The notes: generated by a model from the letters alone, not told the origin. Positions 44,868-53,684 are shown, counted from the first letter of the stretch. The stretch is 64,000 nucleotides of DNA from JANNSX01 sp046348995 (GCA_046348995.1 JAXMDB010000002.1:452710-516709); one strand, 5' to 3'. Translations and numbers: made by a program.

Positions 44868-45194
44868 TCAGTTGGTGGCGGCGGGTGCCGCCGGCACTTG
44901 CGTGATCGTGCAAGGATCGCCGGATGCCGTGCAGGTGAACTGTCCGTCGGCCTCCGTCTCGCATTTGAAGCTCTTGTTGGCGGCGATGCGCCAGGCCGGG
45001 TGCTCTATGCCGGCCGCAACGGCGCTCTTCTTCCAATCGTCCATGGCCTGCTTCTTGGCGGCGAGCTCGGTCGCAGCGGTCGCTTGCCCGACGACGAGCT
45101 TGACGCAATTGCGCATGGCGGCCTCGGCCGGGGCTGCAAGCAGCAGCCCGGCGACAAGTCCTGTCGAAAGCACCGCGATGCTGACCTTCGGCAT
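44868..45194 (-). CDS. Small secreted protein with cysteines, function unknown
   Basis: A 108-residue protein with a clear signal peptide (about 1-28, cleaved after AEA). The mature part has four cysteines (RNCVKLV, SFKCETEA, FTCTAS, DPCTIT), probably two disulfides, and a W/K-rich middle (MDDWKKSAVAAGIEHPAW). Strong GGGAGGGAAGC ribosome site. I do not recognise a family. Confidence 0.65.
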   Translation of the reverse strand: MPKVSIAVLSTGLVAGLLLAAPAEAAMRNCVKLVVGQATAATELAAKKQAMDDWKKSAVAAGIEHPAWRIAANKSFKCETEADGQFTCTASGDPCTITQVPAAPAATN

Positions 45195-45300
45195 GCTTCC
45201 CTCCCGCCCTCGCATGGCACGGCTTCTATCGCCGCGACTCATGGCCGAGACGCAAGTGTGCCTTCAAAGTAAGGGTAATGCGATAGCGCGCGTGGAGGTC

Positions 45301-46020
45301 CTACGATCGCTCGTAGGTCTGACGATAGGCCTCCGCGAGCGCTTCCTCCAACGGCCGGCCGGCGCGATACAGGGCAAGCTCCGCCGGGCGGGAGACGCCG
45401 GCGAGCAGCCTCGGACAGGGCTCGGGCTCCCCGATCACCGTGCGGATCGGCAGCCGCTCGGCATAGATCGGCAGCGCGTAATCCTCCTCGTCGTCGGCGA
45501 CACCCTTGGCACGAATTTTCGCGGACGCTTTCTCCACGTCCATGTAGATCACCGCCGTCGCCTTGGCCTCCTGTGCGGCCGTCGCCCGCAAGTGTGCGGT
45601 GCGCCCCGGAAACAGGCGGTCGACCATCATGACGAGCGCGCGCTTCTCCTCCTCGGGATCGCTGACGAGCCGCGCCTTGCCGAACGCCATGACGGAGCGG
45701 TAGTCGGCCGAGTGATTGAAGCCTGAGCGGGCGAGTACGAGGCTGTCGAAATGCGTGACGGTGAGGCAGGCGGGCTCGCCTTCGGAAAGATTGCGCAGCA
45801 TGCGCGAGGCGCTGCTGCCGTGCCAGTACAGCCGCGTGCCCTCGCGCCAGAACAGCGTCGGCGTGCAGAAGGGCTGGCCGTCGATCACGTAGGCGACATG
45901 GGCGAGCGCGGCGGCGTCGAGCAAGGCGTGCACGGTTTCATGATCGTAGAAGCCGCGGTCGTGGCGGCGCTTGACGCGGTTCGTCTCGTCGATGGGGTAG
46001 GTGGCTTTGTCGTCGGACAT
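45301..46020 (-). CDS. Pyridoxamine 5'-phosphate oxidase-fold protein
   Basis: A 239-residue FMN-binding split-barrel protein of the PNPOx-like group (related to the PdxR-linked and nitroimidazole-resistance NimA-type proteins). Recognisable are AHVAYVIDGQPFCTPTLFW, RLYWHGSSASRMLRNL and ADYRSVMAFGKARLV. It may bind FMN or F420/heme and reduce a small substrate. The gene is divergent from a MocR/PdxR-type regulator with an 85-bp shared control region, so it is probably the regulated target and may be part of vitamin B6 handling (inference). Confidence 0.85.
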   Translation of the reverse strand: MSDDKATYPIDETNRVKRRHDRGFYDHETVHALLDAAALAHVAYVIDGQPFCTPTLFWREGTRLYWHGSSASRMLRNLSEGEPACLTVTHFDSLVLARSGFNHSADYRSVMAFGKARLVSDPEEEKRALVMMVDRLFPGRTAHLRATAAQEAKATAVIYMDVEKASAKIRAKGVADDEEDYALPIYAERLPIRTVIGEPEPCPRLLAGVSRPAELALYRAGRPLEEALAEAYRQTYERS

Positions 46021-46070
46021 GGTTGGGCTTCCAGGGTGATCGGCTTTGACACCCCCTTGATGCCTGTTCA

Positions 46071-46095
46071 TAGTGGTTGCCGAAAGGTCCACTTT
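46071..46095. promoter_or_regulatory. PdxR-like operator between divergent PNPOx-like and MocR genes
   Basis: TAGTGG (46071-46076) and an inverted AAAGTGGACC (read on the minus strand, 46095-46086) form AGTGG-N12-CCACT. AAAGTGG-A-C resembles the AAAGTGGW-CTA motif described for PdxR. It lies 11 bp before the regulator start, in the shared 85-bp region, so it could control both genes. Confidence 0.45.
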
Positions 46096-46105
46096 CAGTC
46101 TCGCC

Positions 46106-47539
46106 ATGGCAACCACTTTGCGGCGTGCCGCACCCGTCGACTTTCCCGTCCGGCTCGATCTCGCCTCGGGGAATCAAGCGGCCCAAGTTCACGATGCGCT
46201 TCGCGCGGCCATCGTCTCCGGACGGCTTGCGCCGGAGCTTCGACTGCCGTCGAGCCGTAGTCTTGCCGAGCAGTTGGGCATTCGGCGGAATGCCGTGGTC
46301 ACGGCCTACGAGCAATTGCTGAGCGATGGTCTGGTCGAAGCGCGGCACGGCGCGGGTACCTATGTCGCCGCCGCGCTCCCATCGCCATCGCCCGCACGTG
46401 CCACACCCGAGGTCGATTTCGCGCCGCCGCGCCGGCGGCCTTTCGCGCTCGGCCATACGCTCGTGGATGCGACGCTGCTGCGAAGCCTCGCCAGCGCCAC
46501 CAGCCGAAGCATCACTGCCGCAACACCGGTCGAGCTCGGCTATGGCGATCCGCGGGGCAGCGTCCGCTTGCGACAGGAGATCGCCCGCAACCTCGCCTCG
46601 AGCCGAGGCGTGCGCTGCGATCCCGACTGCATCGTCGTCGTTGCGGGGACGCAAAGCGGCCTGCGCCTCTGCGCGGAAGCGCTGCTCGAGCCGGGAGAGG
46701 CGATCTGGACCGAGGACCCTGGATACCGGGTGGCCTGGGGAACGCTGGAAGCGTCCGGACTCGGCACCGTGCCGGTGCCGGTCGACGGAGAGGGGCTGAT
46801 CGTTGCACACGGACGCCGGACGGCAGAGACCGCCAAAGCCGCCTACGTCACTCCCTCTCACCAATTTCCCACCGGCGTGACGATGAGCATGCCGCGGCGC
46901 ATCGCGCTGCTCGATTGGGCGCGCGAGAGAGGAGCTTGGGTCTTCGAGGACGACTACGACAGCGAGTTTCGCTATGCCGGTCCGCCATTGACGGCGCTCG
47001 CCGGGATCGACACCGAGCGCGTCATCTACATGGGGACGTTCACGAAAACGCTCTTCGCCGGCTTGAGGCTCGCCTATCTCGTGCTGCCGCCCGCCATCGT
47101 GTCGCGCGTGGTCGGCGTGCGGGCGACCCACGATCGCTTTCCGCCGCGCTTCCTGCAGGATCCCGTTGCCGAACTGATGGCGGATGGCCGCCTTGCCCGG
47201 CACCTGCGCCGCATGCGCCGCCACTATCGGGTCGCGCGAGACGTGGTGGCCGAGGCGTTGCAGGGTGCTGCCGGGCGGGCGCTCGAGGTCAGCGTACCGA
47301 CGCAGGGCTTGCATCTCGTGGCGTACTTGCCCTCACGGGCTCCACCCGGAATCGGCACGGCGATCCGCGAGGCTGCCGATGTCGAGGTGCGCTTGCTTTC
47401 GGAATGTGCAGCGGCCCATCGCGGCCGCGACGCTTTCCTCTTGGGCTTCTCTGGTCATCCGGTCGATGAGTTGACGGCAGCGGCGCGGCGGCTCGGGCGG
47501 GCGGCTGCCAGAGCCTTCAGTCCTTCACCCAATCCTTGA
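46106..47539 (+). CDS. MocR/PdxR-type GntR regulator with aminotransferase domain
   Basis: A 477-residue regulator. The winged helix of GntR type is at about 25-88 (LPSSRSLAEQLGIRRNAVVTAY); after a linker rich in Pro/Arg the fold-type I aminotransferase domain runs from about 120. The PLP lysine is Lys314 in GTFTKTLFAGLRL, and EDDYDSEFRY supplies the pyridine-ring Asp. Such proteins use PLP (and sometimes an amine) as effector. Adjacent to a PNPOx-like gene, it may sense PLP. Its 3' end overlaps the next convergent gene by 23 bp. Confidence 0.92.
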   Translation: MATTLRRAAPVDFPVRLDLASGNQAAQVHDALRAAIVSGRLAPELRLPSSRSLAEQLGIRRNAVVTAYEQLLSDGLVEARHGAGTYVAAALPSPSPARATPEVDFAPPRRRPFALGHTLVDATLLRSLASATSRSITAATPVELGYGDPRGSVRLRQEIARNLASSRGVRCDPDCIVVVAGTQSGLRLCAEALLEPGEAIWTEDPGYRVAWGTLEASGLGTVPVPVDGEGLIVAHGRRTAETAKAAYVTPSHQFPTGVTMSMPRRIALLDWARERGAWVFEDDYDSEFRYAGPPLTALAGIDTERVIYMGTFTKTLFAGLRLAYLVLPPAIVSRVVGVRATHDRFPPRFLQDPVAELMADGRLARHLRRMRRHYRVARDVVAEALQGAAGRALEVSVPTQGLHLVAYLPSRAPPGIGTAIREAADVEVRLLSECAAAHRGRDAFLLGFSGHPVDELTAAARRLGRAAARAFSPSPNP

Positions 47540-48170
47540 GCGGGGCGCAGGCGTCGAGCGGCGCTGGGTCGAGGCGAAAGGTGCCCGTCTCGAGGGGCGC
47601 GACGGTCGAGAGCCGGTAGCGTCCGCCGCCCTCGCAGCCCGATTGCATGGCGAGGTCCCAGAACCGAAGGCTGAGGCTCGCGGTGCCGGGAATGCGCTCG
47701 GCCGTGAAGCCGCCGCCGTCGCAGTCGATGGAGCAGCCGAGCTTGAACGCAGGGCTAACCTCCGTCTCGGTCTTCGTATTCCAACCCGACCAGATGCAGC
47801 CTGAATGCGCGAAGAGCTCGGTATTCAGCCCAGGCGACGTCACGGCGACGGTGAAGTCCATGTCCCAGGTTTCGTTGCGTGCCTTGCGCCCGTCCGTGAA
47901 GGTCAAATGCAGCGCGACGTGCGAGACGGGCTGGCGATCGAGCTTCGTCACCGTGCCCTTGCCCTCGGCTTGTTCCGCGTACGACGGCCATGCCGTCATG
48001 TCGAGCGCCTTGCCGGTGAAGGAGCCCTGAAAGCAGCTCTCCTCGCCAGCGTGGGAGTGGGCAACGACCGGCTTGATGGCGGTGTCGCCGTCGGCGGTTG
48101 CCGAACAAGCCAGCGACGCGGCGGCGGCGAAGGCCATTGCCGCAATCGACCGATCACGAGGATTTGCCAT
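47517..48170 (-). CDS. Exported cysteine-rich protein, function unknown
   Basis: A 217-residue protein with a signal peptide (about 1-27; AAMAFAAAASLACSATADGD). The ACSA could be a lipobox of low quality. The mature part has seven cysteines (ESCFQG, SGCIWSG, LGCSIDCDGGG, SGCEGG, DACAPL) spread like disulfide pairs and looks beta-rich. No family recognised. It overlaps the convergent regulator gene by 23 bp at its end. Confidence 0.65.
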   Translation of the reverse strand: MANPRDRSIAAMAFAAAASLACSATADGDTAIKPVVAHSHAGEESCFQGSFTGKALDMTAWPSYAEQAEGKGTVTKLDRQPVSHVALHLTFTDGRKARNETWDMDFTVAVTSPGLNTELFAHSGCIWSGWNTKTETEVSPAFKLGCSIDCDGGGFTAERIPGTASLSLRFWDLAMQSGCEGGGRYRLSTVAPLETGTFRLDPAPLDACAPLKDWVKD

Positions 48171-48260
48171 TCTCCAGCTCCACCATGAGGCCGAAAAGGG
48201 GAATGCAATGTGTCTGCTTCCAGCCTAACATTGCCTACGCTTCGGTAGAGTTTTGCAGCG

Positions 48261-48725
48261 ATGAGGGTAGCGAACGAAATGGGAGATGAGCCAATATTCA
48301 TGGCCGTTCCGAGGAATGATCCGGAGTGGCAGAATACAGTTTTAGACGCGCAGCGATCGCTCCACGTCTTTCGCCAGTTGTTGCGGTCAGAATGCGCTGA
48401 CGATTTGTACCCCAACATCAAAGCCGTTTTGGACACAGGGGAGGATAGAGCGTTCATATGGCTTGTGGTGCTGGAGGATCTCTCGACAGGGTTCGTTACC
48501 CGAGACTTCGAGCTCCCTCCAGAGTTCGAAGTCTTCCAGGATCAAGAGATCATTGTAGAAGATTGCGATGTTAAGGATTGGATGGTCATACAGGATGGTG
48601 TTCTGCGGGGCGGTTACTCGGTACGATATCAGAGGCTAAAGACACCGCCCAGCGAGCGAGCGCAGTTCGATGCGCGGGTCGGTGTCACCACCTATGCAAA
48701 GCCTGATGTTCCACATGACCATTGA
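48261..48725 (+). CDS. DUF2314-domain protein
   Basis: A 154-residue protein with the DUF2314 C-terminal signature DWMVIQDGVLRGGYSVRYQR. The N-terminal half (PEWQNTVLDAQRSLHVFRQL) is helical. Function unknown; relatives are often found near toxins or as YegJ-like proteins. The GTG/ATG near 48261 or the ATG at 48279 may be the start. Base composition is clearly lower: two hand-counted lines average about 48% G+C, against about 66% around, so recent acquisition is likely. Confidence 0.72.
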   Translation: MRVANEMGDEPIFMAVPRNDPEWQNTVLDAQRSLHVFRQLLRSECADDLYPNIKAVLDTGEDRAFIWLVVLEDLSTGFVTRDFELPPEFEVFQDQEIIVEDCDVKDWMVIQDGVLRGGYSVRYQRLKTPPSERAQFDARVGVTTYAKPDVPHDH

Positions 48726-48752
48726 CGCATAGACAGGGCGGCGGCTCCGTCC

Positions 48753-49439
48753 CTAACCCTCGGCGATCACCACATGCAGCCGCCGCGGCCCGTGCGCGCC
48801 GAGGACCAGCGTCTGGTCGATGTCGCCGGTGCGCGACGGACCGGATACCCAGTTGACCGAGCGCGGCATCGTGCGGTCGCCGTAGAGGGCGCGGATGCGG
48901 CTCCAGGTCGCCTCGTAGGAGCCTTCGACATCCTCGGCGCGGACGACGATGATCTCGGTCTCGGGCAGAAAGCTCAGCGTCGTCGGATTGTCGGTGCCGG
49001 AGACGAGCACGAGCGTGCCGGTCTCGGCGGCGGCGGCGACCGCGTGCGTCAGCGAAACCTCGTCGGAGGGTTGCGCGCGGCCATGCTCGACGGTGACCGA
49101 TGGCGCCTTCGACCAGTCGAGGCCGGCGAGCAAGGGATCGCCGCCCGATCGCACGCGCGCCGGCAAGTTGTTGCGCTTGAGGAAATCCGCCACGCGGGCC
49201 GGGATGTCGGCCACCGGCGCCATCTCGGCACTTGCCGACAACGCCTCCAACCGCATCTTGAGCTGCTGGACGAGCTCTTGCCGCGATCCTTGCGTACGCG
49301 CAGGGAGCGGGCCGGCGGCGGGCGCATGGAGACGCCGCTGCACGGCGACACGCCGCTCGACATCGTCGTCCTTGGCACCGAGCGCGCGGCGGATCCGGCC
49401 GAGCACGATATCGCGCGATTGCGGATTGAGGGTGCTCAC
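48753..49439 (-). CDS. lutC: LutC/YkgG-type LUD-domain protein of lactate utilization
   Basis: A 228-residue LUD-domain protein, the third subunit of the LutABC L-lactate oxidising complex. Typical are SRDIVLGRIRRAL at the N-terminus, and AAETGTLVLVSGTDNPTTLSFLPE with VSGPSRTGDID and LGAHGPRRLHVVI at the end. GTG start, overlapping the lutB stop as GTGA. Order lutA-lutB-lutC on the minus strand is the canonical one. Confidence 0.93.
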   Translation of the reverse strand: MSTLNPQSRDIVLGRIRRALGAKDDDVERRVAVQRRLHAPAAGPLPARTQGSRQELVQQLKMRLEALSASAEMAPVADIPARVADFLKRNNLPARVRSGGDPLLAGLDWSKAPSVTVEHGRAQPSDEVSLTHAVAAAAETGTLVLVSGTDNPTTLSFLPETEIIVVRAEDVEGSYEATWSRIRALYGDRTMPRSVNWVSGPSRTGDIDQTLVLGAHGPRRLHVVIAEG

Positions 49440-50860
49440 GTCCGGCCTCCGCGGCGCTTCGCCCACTGGGCCTGGAACGTTCCGCCTTCGGGGGCCGGGA
49501 AGTCGCGATGCTTCATCCAACTCTGCGTAAAGGGCAGCGACCGCGAGAGCCCCTTCTGGCCGCTCGTCAGCCTGAGCAGCCGCGCCCCGATCCTGGTCGC
49601 GCGATGGTACAGCGCCGGCCGTTTGGCGAGCCACGCCCACAGTCTCAACGCCCGCTGCGGCAGCTCCGACGTCTTCGCCATCGCGTAGTCGTGCTGGCGC
49701 CAATAGCGCATCATCTTGGGCAGCGGGATGCGCATCGGACACACCTCCTCGCAGCGTCCGCAGAAGGTGGAGGCGTGCGGCAGGTGCTTGGCTTCGGCGA
49801 TGCCGATGAGCGCCGGCGTCACGACCGCGCCGATCGGGCCCGGATACACCCAGCCGTAGCTGTGGCCGCCGACCGCGTGATAGACGGGGCAGTGATCCAT
49901 GCAAGCGCCACAGCGGATGCAGCGGAGCGCCTCGCGGAACTCGCTCCCGAGGATTTCCGTGCGGCCGCCGTCGAGCAGCACGAGGTGGTACTCCTCCGGT
50001 CCGTCCGGATCGCCGCCGCGCTTCGGCCCCGTCGAGAAGGTCGTGTAGTTGGAGATTTCCTGCCCTGTCGCCGAGCGGGCGAGCACGCGCAGGATCGTCG
50101 AGACATCCTCGAGCGTCGGCACAACCTTCTCGATGGTCGCGAGCACGACATGCACGCGGGGAAGGCTCTGCGTGAGGTCGCCGTTGCCCTCGTTCGTGAC
50201 GATGACGGAGGTGCCCGTCTCGGCGATGAGGAAATTGGCGCCGGTGATGCCGACGTCGGCAGCGATGAACTCCTGCCGCAGCACCTTGCGGGCTTCGTCG
50301 ACGAGTGCGGTCGGCTCGGTGATGTTGCGTGTCGCGGGGAGATGCTTGTGCACCCGGCGGAAATCCGCCTCGATCTGATCGCGCGTCAGGTGCACGGCCG
50401 GGCCGATGATGTGGCTCGGCGGCTCGTTGCGAATCTGGATCAGATACTCGCCCAAATCCGTCTCGACGACCTTGAACCCGGCCTTCTCCAGATGGGCGTT
50501 GAGCGCGATCTCCTCCGAGATCATCGACTTGCCCTTCGTCACCGTGCGCGCGTTGGCCTTGCGGCAGATGCCCTCGATGATGTTGCGCGCTTCCGCTGCC
50601 GTCGTTGCCCAGTGGACGACGCCACCCGTCTCCGTGACCTTGCGCTCGAGCTCCTCCAGATAGAGATCGAGGTGGGCCAGCGTGTGGTTCTTGATGTCCT
50701 TGGCGGCGTCGCGCAGCGCCTCGAACTCGGGCAGCTTGGCGCGGGCCGAGGTGATGCCGCCGATATAGTGCACGCGCATGCGCTGCATCGACTTCTGCAG
50801 GTCGGCATCGCCGAGCGCGCGGGTGGAATTCTCCTTGAAGGCGAGGCTCTGCGGCTTCAC
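49436..50860 (-). CDS. lutB: LutB/YkgF-type iron-sulfur protein of lactate utilization
   Basis: A 474-residue subunit with an N-terminal LUD domain (KPQSLAFKENSTRAL) and two [4Fe-4S] ferredoxin motifs: CIRCGACMDHCPVYH at about 311 and CGRCEEVCPMRIP at about 364. C-terminal DUF3390 region follows. Moves electrons from lactate oxidation to an acceptor. It overlaps lutA by ATGA and lutC by GTGA. Confidence 0.95.
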   Translation of the reverse strand: MKPQSLAFKENSTRALGDADLQKSMQRMRVHYIGGITSARAKLPEFEALRDAAKDIKNHTLAHLDLYLEELERKVTETGGVVHWATTAAEARNIIEGICRKANARTVTKGKSMISEEIALNAHLEKAGFKVVETDLGEYLIQIRNEPPSHIIGPAVHLTRDQIEADFRRVHKHLPATRNITEPTALVDEARKVLRQEFIAADVGITGANFLIAETGTSVIVTNEGNGDLTQSLPRVHVVLATIEKVVPTLEDVSTILRVLARSATGQEISNYTTFSTGPKRGGDPDGPEEYHLVLLDGGRTEILGSEFREALRCIRCGACMDHCPVYHAVGGHSYGWVYPGPIGAVVTPALIGIAEAKHLPHASTFCGRCEEVCPMRIPLPKMMRYWRQHDYAMAKTSELPQRALRLWAWLAKRPALYHRATRIGARLLRLTSGQKGLSRSLPFTQSWMKHRDFPAPEGGTFQAQWAKRRGGRT

Positions 50861-51645
50861 GAGCGGCCTCCGATCGGCGGCGCGTCACGATGACCGGCGA
50901 GCACCTCGGCGACGTGGCGCACCTCGATGGCGCGGCCCTCGCGGCTGATCTTGCCCGCCATGTTCATGAGGCAGCCGAGATCTCCGGCGATCAGGAGGTT
51001 GGCGCCCGTCTCGGCGATCCGCTTCGTCTTGTCCTCGACGATGGCGTTGGAGATGTCGGGATATTTGACCGAGAAGGTGCCGCCGAAGCCGCAGCAGGCG
51101 TCACGCTCGGAGACCTCGACGATCTCGAGGCCTTCCACGGATTTGAGCAGCTGGCGCGGCTGCTCGCGCACGCCGAGCTCGCGCAGGCCCGAGCAGGAGT
51201 CGTGGTAGGCGGCCTTCGCCGGCCAAGTGCCGCCGACCTCCGTCATGCCGCGGACGTCGACGAGGAAGGAGACGAGCTCGTAGGTCCGGCTGGCGAGGGC
51301 CTTCGCGCGTGGACCCCAGACGGCATCGGACTTGAAGAGCTCGGGGTACTGCTTGCGGACCATGCCGCCGCAGGAGCCGGACGGGATGACGACGTAGTCG
51401 AAGCCCTCGAAGGCCGCGATGGTCTGGCGGGCGATCTCGATCGCCTCGGTGCGCGCGCCGCTGTTGTAGGCCGGTTGCCCGCAACAGGTCTGGCCCGAAG
51501 GCACCTCGACGGTGCAACCGGCCTTCTCGAGCAGCTCGACGGCTGCGAAGCCGATGCTCGGCCGGAAAAAATCGACAAGGCACGTCACGAGCAGAGCCAC
51601 ACGGGGCTTCTCGGGACGTGCCTTGCTGTTATCTGCTGCGGACAT
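50857..51645 (-). CDS. lutA: LutA/YkgE-type CCG-domain protein of lactate utilization
   Basis: A 262-residue protein with two cysteine-rich CCG domains: QTCCGQPAYNSG near 52-63 and DACCGFGGTFS near 180, of the kind that bind an unusual [4Fe-4S] centre in heterodisulfide reductase and glycolate oxidase. PSGSCGGMVRKQYPELF and YHDSCSGLREL are also diagnostic. First gene of lutABC; the ATG at 51645 is preferred over an N-terminal extension. The cytochrome c gene lies 91 bp upstream on the same strand. Confidence 0.94.
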   Translation of the reverse strand: MSAADNSKARPEKPRVALLVTCLVDFFRPSIGFAAVELLEKAGCTVEVPSGQTCCGQPAYNSGARTEAIEIARQTIAAFEGFDYVVIPSGSCGGMVRKQYPELFKSDAVWGPRAKALASRTYELVSFLVDVRGMTEVGGTWPAKAAYHDSCSGLRELGVREQPRQLLKSVEGLEIVEVSERDACCGFGGTFSVKYPDISNAIVEDKTKRIAETGANLLIAGDLGCLMNMAGKISREGRAIEVRHVAEVLAGHRDAPPIGGRS

Positions 51646-51736
51646 GCCCTCTTGTCCTGGCTCGCGCGGAGCGGAACTGCTTCGCGCGGGCCGGACAATA
51701 GACGGGGAGGGTCCCGCTGCCAATGCGAAGTGGTGC

Positions 51737-52165
51737 TTACTTCGCGAAGGTCTTGAGATACGCGATCACGTTCTTGCGCTCGGTCTCGTCGGCGAGCTTG
51801 AACGTCATCTTCGTCGCGCCGGCAATCTGGTCGGCCTTGCCGGCATCCGTCAGGAACTTCTTCAGGAAGCCGTTCGGATCGGGCAGATAGGCGAGGATGT
51901 TTTCCTCGGTCCAGATCAGGCCAGCCGCACCGGCATTCTGATTGAGTTGCGAGTACTTGAAGTCCGCGCCCGTGCCGGCAGCGCGGCCGACGACGCCGTT
52001 GAGCACGGGGCCGACGGCATTCTTGGCGCCTTCGCCTACCTTGTGGCAGGCCGCGCACTTCTTGAAGACCTTCTCGCCCGCGGCCGCATCGCCGTCGGCG
52101 AGGGCCGGAGCGCTCAACGCAAAACCAATGAGAGCAGCCGCTCCCGCAACCTTGAAGAGATTCAT
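51737..52165 (-). CDS. Periplasmic class I cytochrome c
   Basis: Cytochrome c (c2/c550-like) of 142 residues. Signal peptide (about 1-23, cleaved at ALADG), heme-attachment CAACH at 37-41 and axial Met in GATKMTFKL near 117. NAVGPVLNGVVGRAAG and NVIAYLKTFAK are typical. It should carry electrons between membrane dehydrogenases and an oxidase. Placement directly before lutABC suggests it could be the electron acceptor route for lactate oxidation, or simply shares a promoter region. Confidence 0.93.
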   Translation of the reverse strand: MNLFKVAGAAALIGFALSAPALADGDAAAGEKVFKKCAACHKVGEGAKNAVGPVLNGVVGRAAGTGADFKYSQLNQNAGAAGLIWTEENILAYLPDPNGFLKKFLTDAGKADQIAGATKMTFKLADETERKNVIAYLKTFAK

Positions 52166-52214
52166 ATTCGCTCACCCGTTCTTCAGTGTCGGCCCTAACG
52201 GCCAGACAACCAAT

Positions 52215-52234
52215 TTCTCAAGCATAGCTTGAAG
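52215..52234. promoter_or_regulatory. Palindrome upstream of the cytochrome c gene
   Basis: TCAAGC-ATA-GCTTGA (52218-52232), about 55 bp before the cytochrome c start, in an AT-richer 124-bp gap. A possible operator for the cytochrome/lut genes. Confidence 0.35.
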
Positions 52235-52289
52235 CCAAAATTGCGGACGGCGGCTTTGCGCTGCATGCGACAGTTTGCTACCGGCCATG

Positions 52290-53189
52290 CTAATTTTGTC
52301 GGGCCTCCTGAGCCGAGGCCATGATCTGGAGCAAATCGAGCCCGATCGTCGCGCCAGCCAAGGCCGTAATGCCGCTCGGATCGTACGGCGGCGACACCTC
52401 GACGAGGTCGGCACCGGCGATGTTCAGCGAGCGGAGATCCCGGAGCATCTGCAACGCGAAGTTGGTCGAGAGGCCGCCGGGCACCGGCGTGCCCGTCCCG
52501 GGCGCGAAAGCCGGGTCGAGTCCGTCGATGTCGAAGGAGAGGTAGGCGGGACGGCTGCCGACGATGTCGCGGATGCGGGCGGCTGTGCCTTTGGACCCGA
52601 GCTCGGTCGCGCGATCGGCATCGATGACAGTGAGGCGATGGGTCGGCGGATCGTACCACGTGCGGATGCCGACCTGAACGGCATGCTCGGGCGCAATCAA
52701 CCCTTCCTCCACCGCCTTGTGGAACATCACGCCGTGATGGTCGTGCTCCGAGACGTCGGTGTCGCAATGGGCGTCGACCTGGACGAAGGCAAGCGGGCCG
52801 TGCTTGGCGGCATGGGCGCGGAGCAGCGGTAGCGTAATGTAGTGATCGCCACCGAGCGTGAGCACGCGCGCGCCCCTGGCGATGATGGCTTGCGTATCAC
52901 GTCGAAGCGCTGCAGCCATGCCGGCGATGTCGGCGTAGGCGAAGTCGACATTGCCGCGATCGACGACGCGCACGCGGTCGCGAAACGAGAAGTCCCACGG
53001 CCAGCGCTTGGGCTCCCACATGAGACCGGCGGTGGCTGCACGAATGGCGTTGGGCCCGAAGCGCGTGCCGGGCCTGCCCGTCGTCGCCAGATCGAACGGT
53101 GCGCCCTGGATGACGATCTCGGCGTCGAGCGTGGCGAGGTCGGGGACGTAGGGCACGTCCATGAAGGTCGTGAGGGTGCGGGTGGGCAT
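52290..53189 (-). CDS. speB: Agmatinase/arginase-family ureohydrolase
   Basis: Binuclear manganese ureohydrolase of 299 residues that would release urea from agmatine or another guanidino compound. Metal motifs GGDH (113-116), DAHCDTD (139-145) and SFDIDGLDP are intact, followed by GGLSTNFALQMLRDL and VEVSPPYDPSG. Agmatinase by similarity, but guanidinobutyrase or other guanidino acids are equally consistent. The symbol is a family-level name. It is in a leftward run with a GNAT gene (8 bp upstream), an ornithine-cyclodeaminase-like and an aminotransferase gene. Confidence 0.88.
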   Translation of the reverse strand: MPTRTLTTFMDVPYVPDLATLDAEIVIQGAPFDLATTGRPGTRFGPNAIRAATAGLMWEPKRWPWDFSFRDRVRVVDRGNVDFAYADIAGMAAALRRDTQAIIARGARVLTLGGDHYITLPLLRAHAAKHGPLAFVQVDAHCDTDVSEHDHHGVMFHKAVEEGLIAPEHAVQVGIRTWYDPPTHRLTVIDADRATELGSKGTAARIRDIVGSRPAYLSFDIDGLDPAFAPGTGTPVPGGLSTNFALQMLRDLRSLNIAGADLVEVSPPYDPSGITALAGATIGLDLLQIMASAQEARQN

Positions 53190-53197
53190 GGAGCGCC

Positions 53198-53662
53198 TCA
53201 GCTCTGTGAATGTGTCAGCTCGCGAGGCCGGATCCACCGATAACGGACATCCGGTGTCTTTTCCTCGTTCCTCTGACCGTTTGTGAACGCGACCGGCGTA
53301 AACCCATGGCGCTCGTAGAACCGCCGCGCCTTGTCGTTGGCCTGGAAGCACCAGAGCTCGAGCACGCCGGGACCGTGCGCCTTGGCATGCAGCAGGAGCA
53401 GGCTGCCGGCGCCGTGTCCGATAAGGGCCGGATGCGTGTGCAGGAGGCGAATCTCAGAGCCCTCCCGCGCCAAGAAGGCGATGGTCCGGTCGCGACCCAC
53501 GACTACCGTCACGTCGCACTCCTTCAAAATGACGTGCTCGATGAACCAGCGATCCTCCTCGACCGTGTGAAGCTCCGGCAGGAACCGCAGCAGGCGTCGA
53601 GACGGGGAGAAGACCGCCGCGATCGCATCGGCGTCGGTAATCGTGGCGGTGCGGATGTGCAT
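53198..53662 (-). CDS. GNAT-family N-acetyltransferase
   Basis: A 154-residue acetyltransferase. The acetyl-CoA pyrophosphate loop region IRLLHTHPALIGHGAGSLLL (R/Q-x2-G-x-G/A variant: ALIGHGAG) and ANDKARRFYERHGFTPVAF are typical. Substrate unknown. It starts 22 bp after the ornithine-cyclodeaminase-like gene and ends 8 bp before the ureohydrolase gene. Confidence 0.85.
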   Translation of the reverse strand: MHIRTATITDADAIAAVFSPSRRLLRFLPELHTVEEDRWFIEHVILKECDVTVVVGRDRTIAFLAREGSEIRLLHTHPALIGHGAGSLLLLHAKAHGPGVLELWCFQANDKARRFYERHGFTPVAFTNGQRNEEKTPDVRYRWIRPRELTHSQS

Positions 53663-53684
53663 CGATTTTCCGCTCCGCAGAGCC

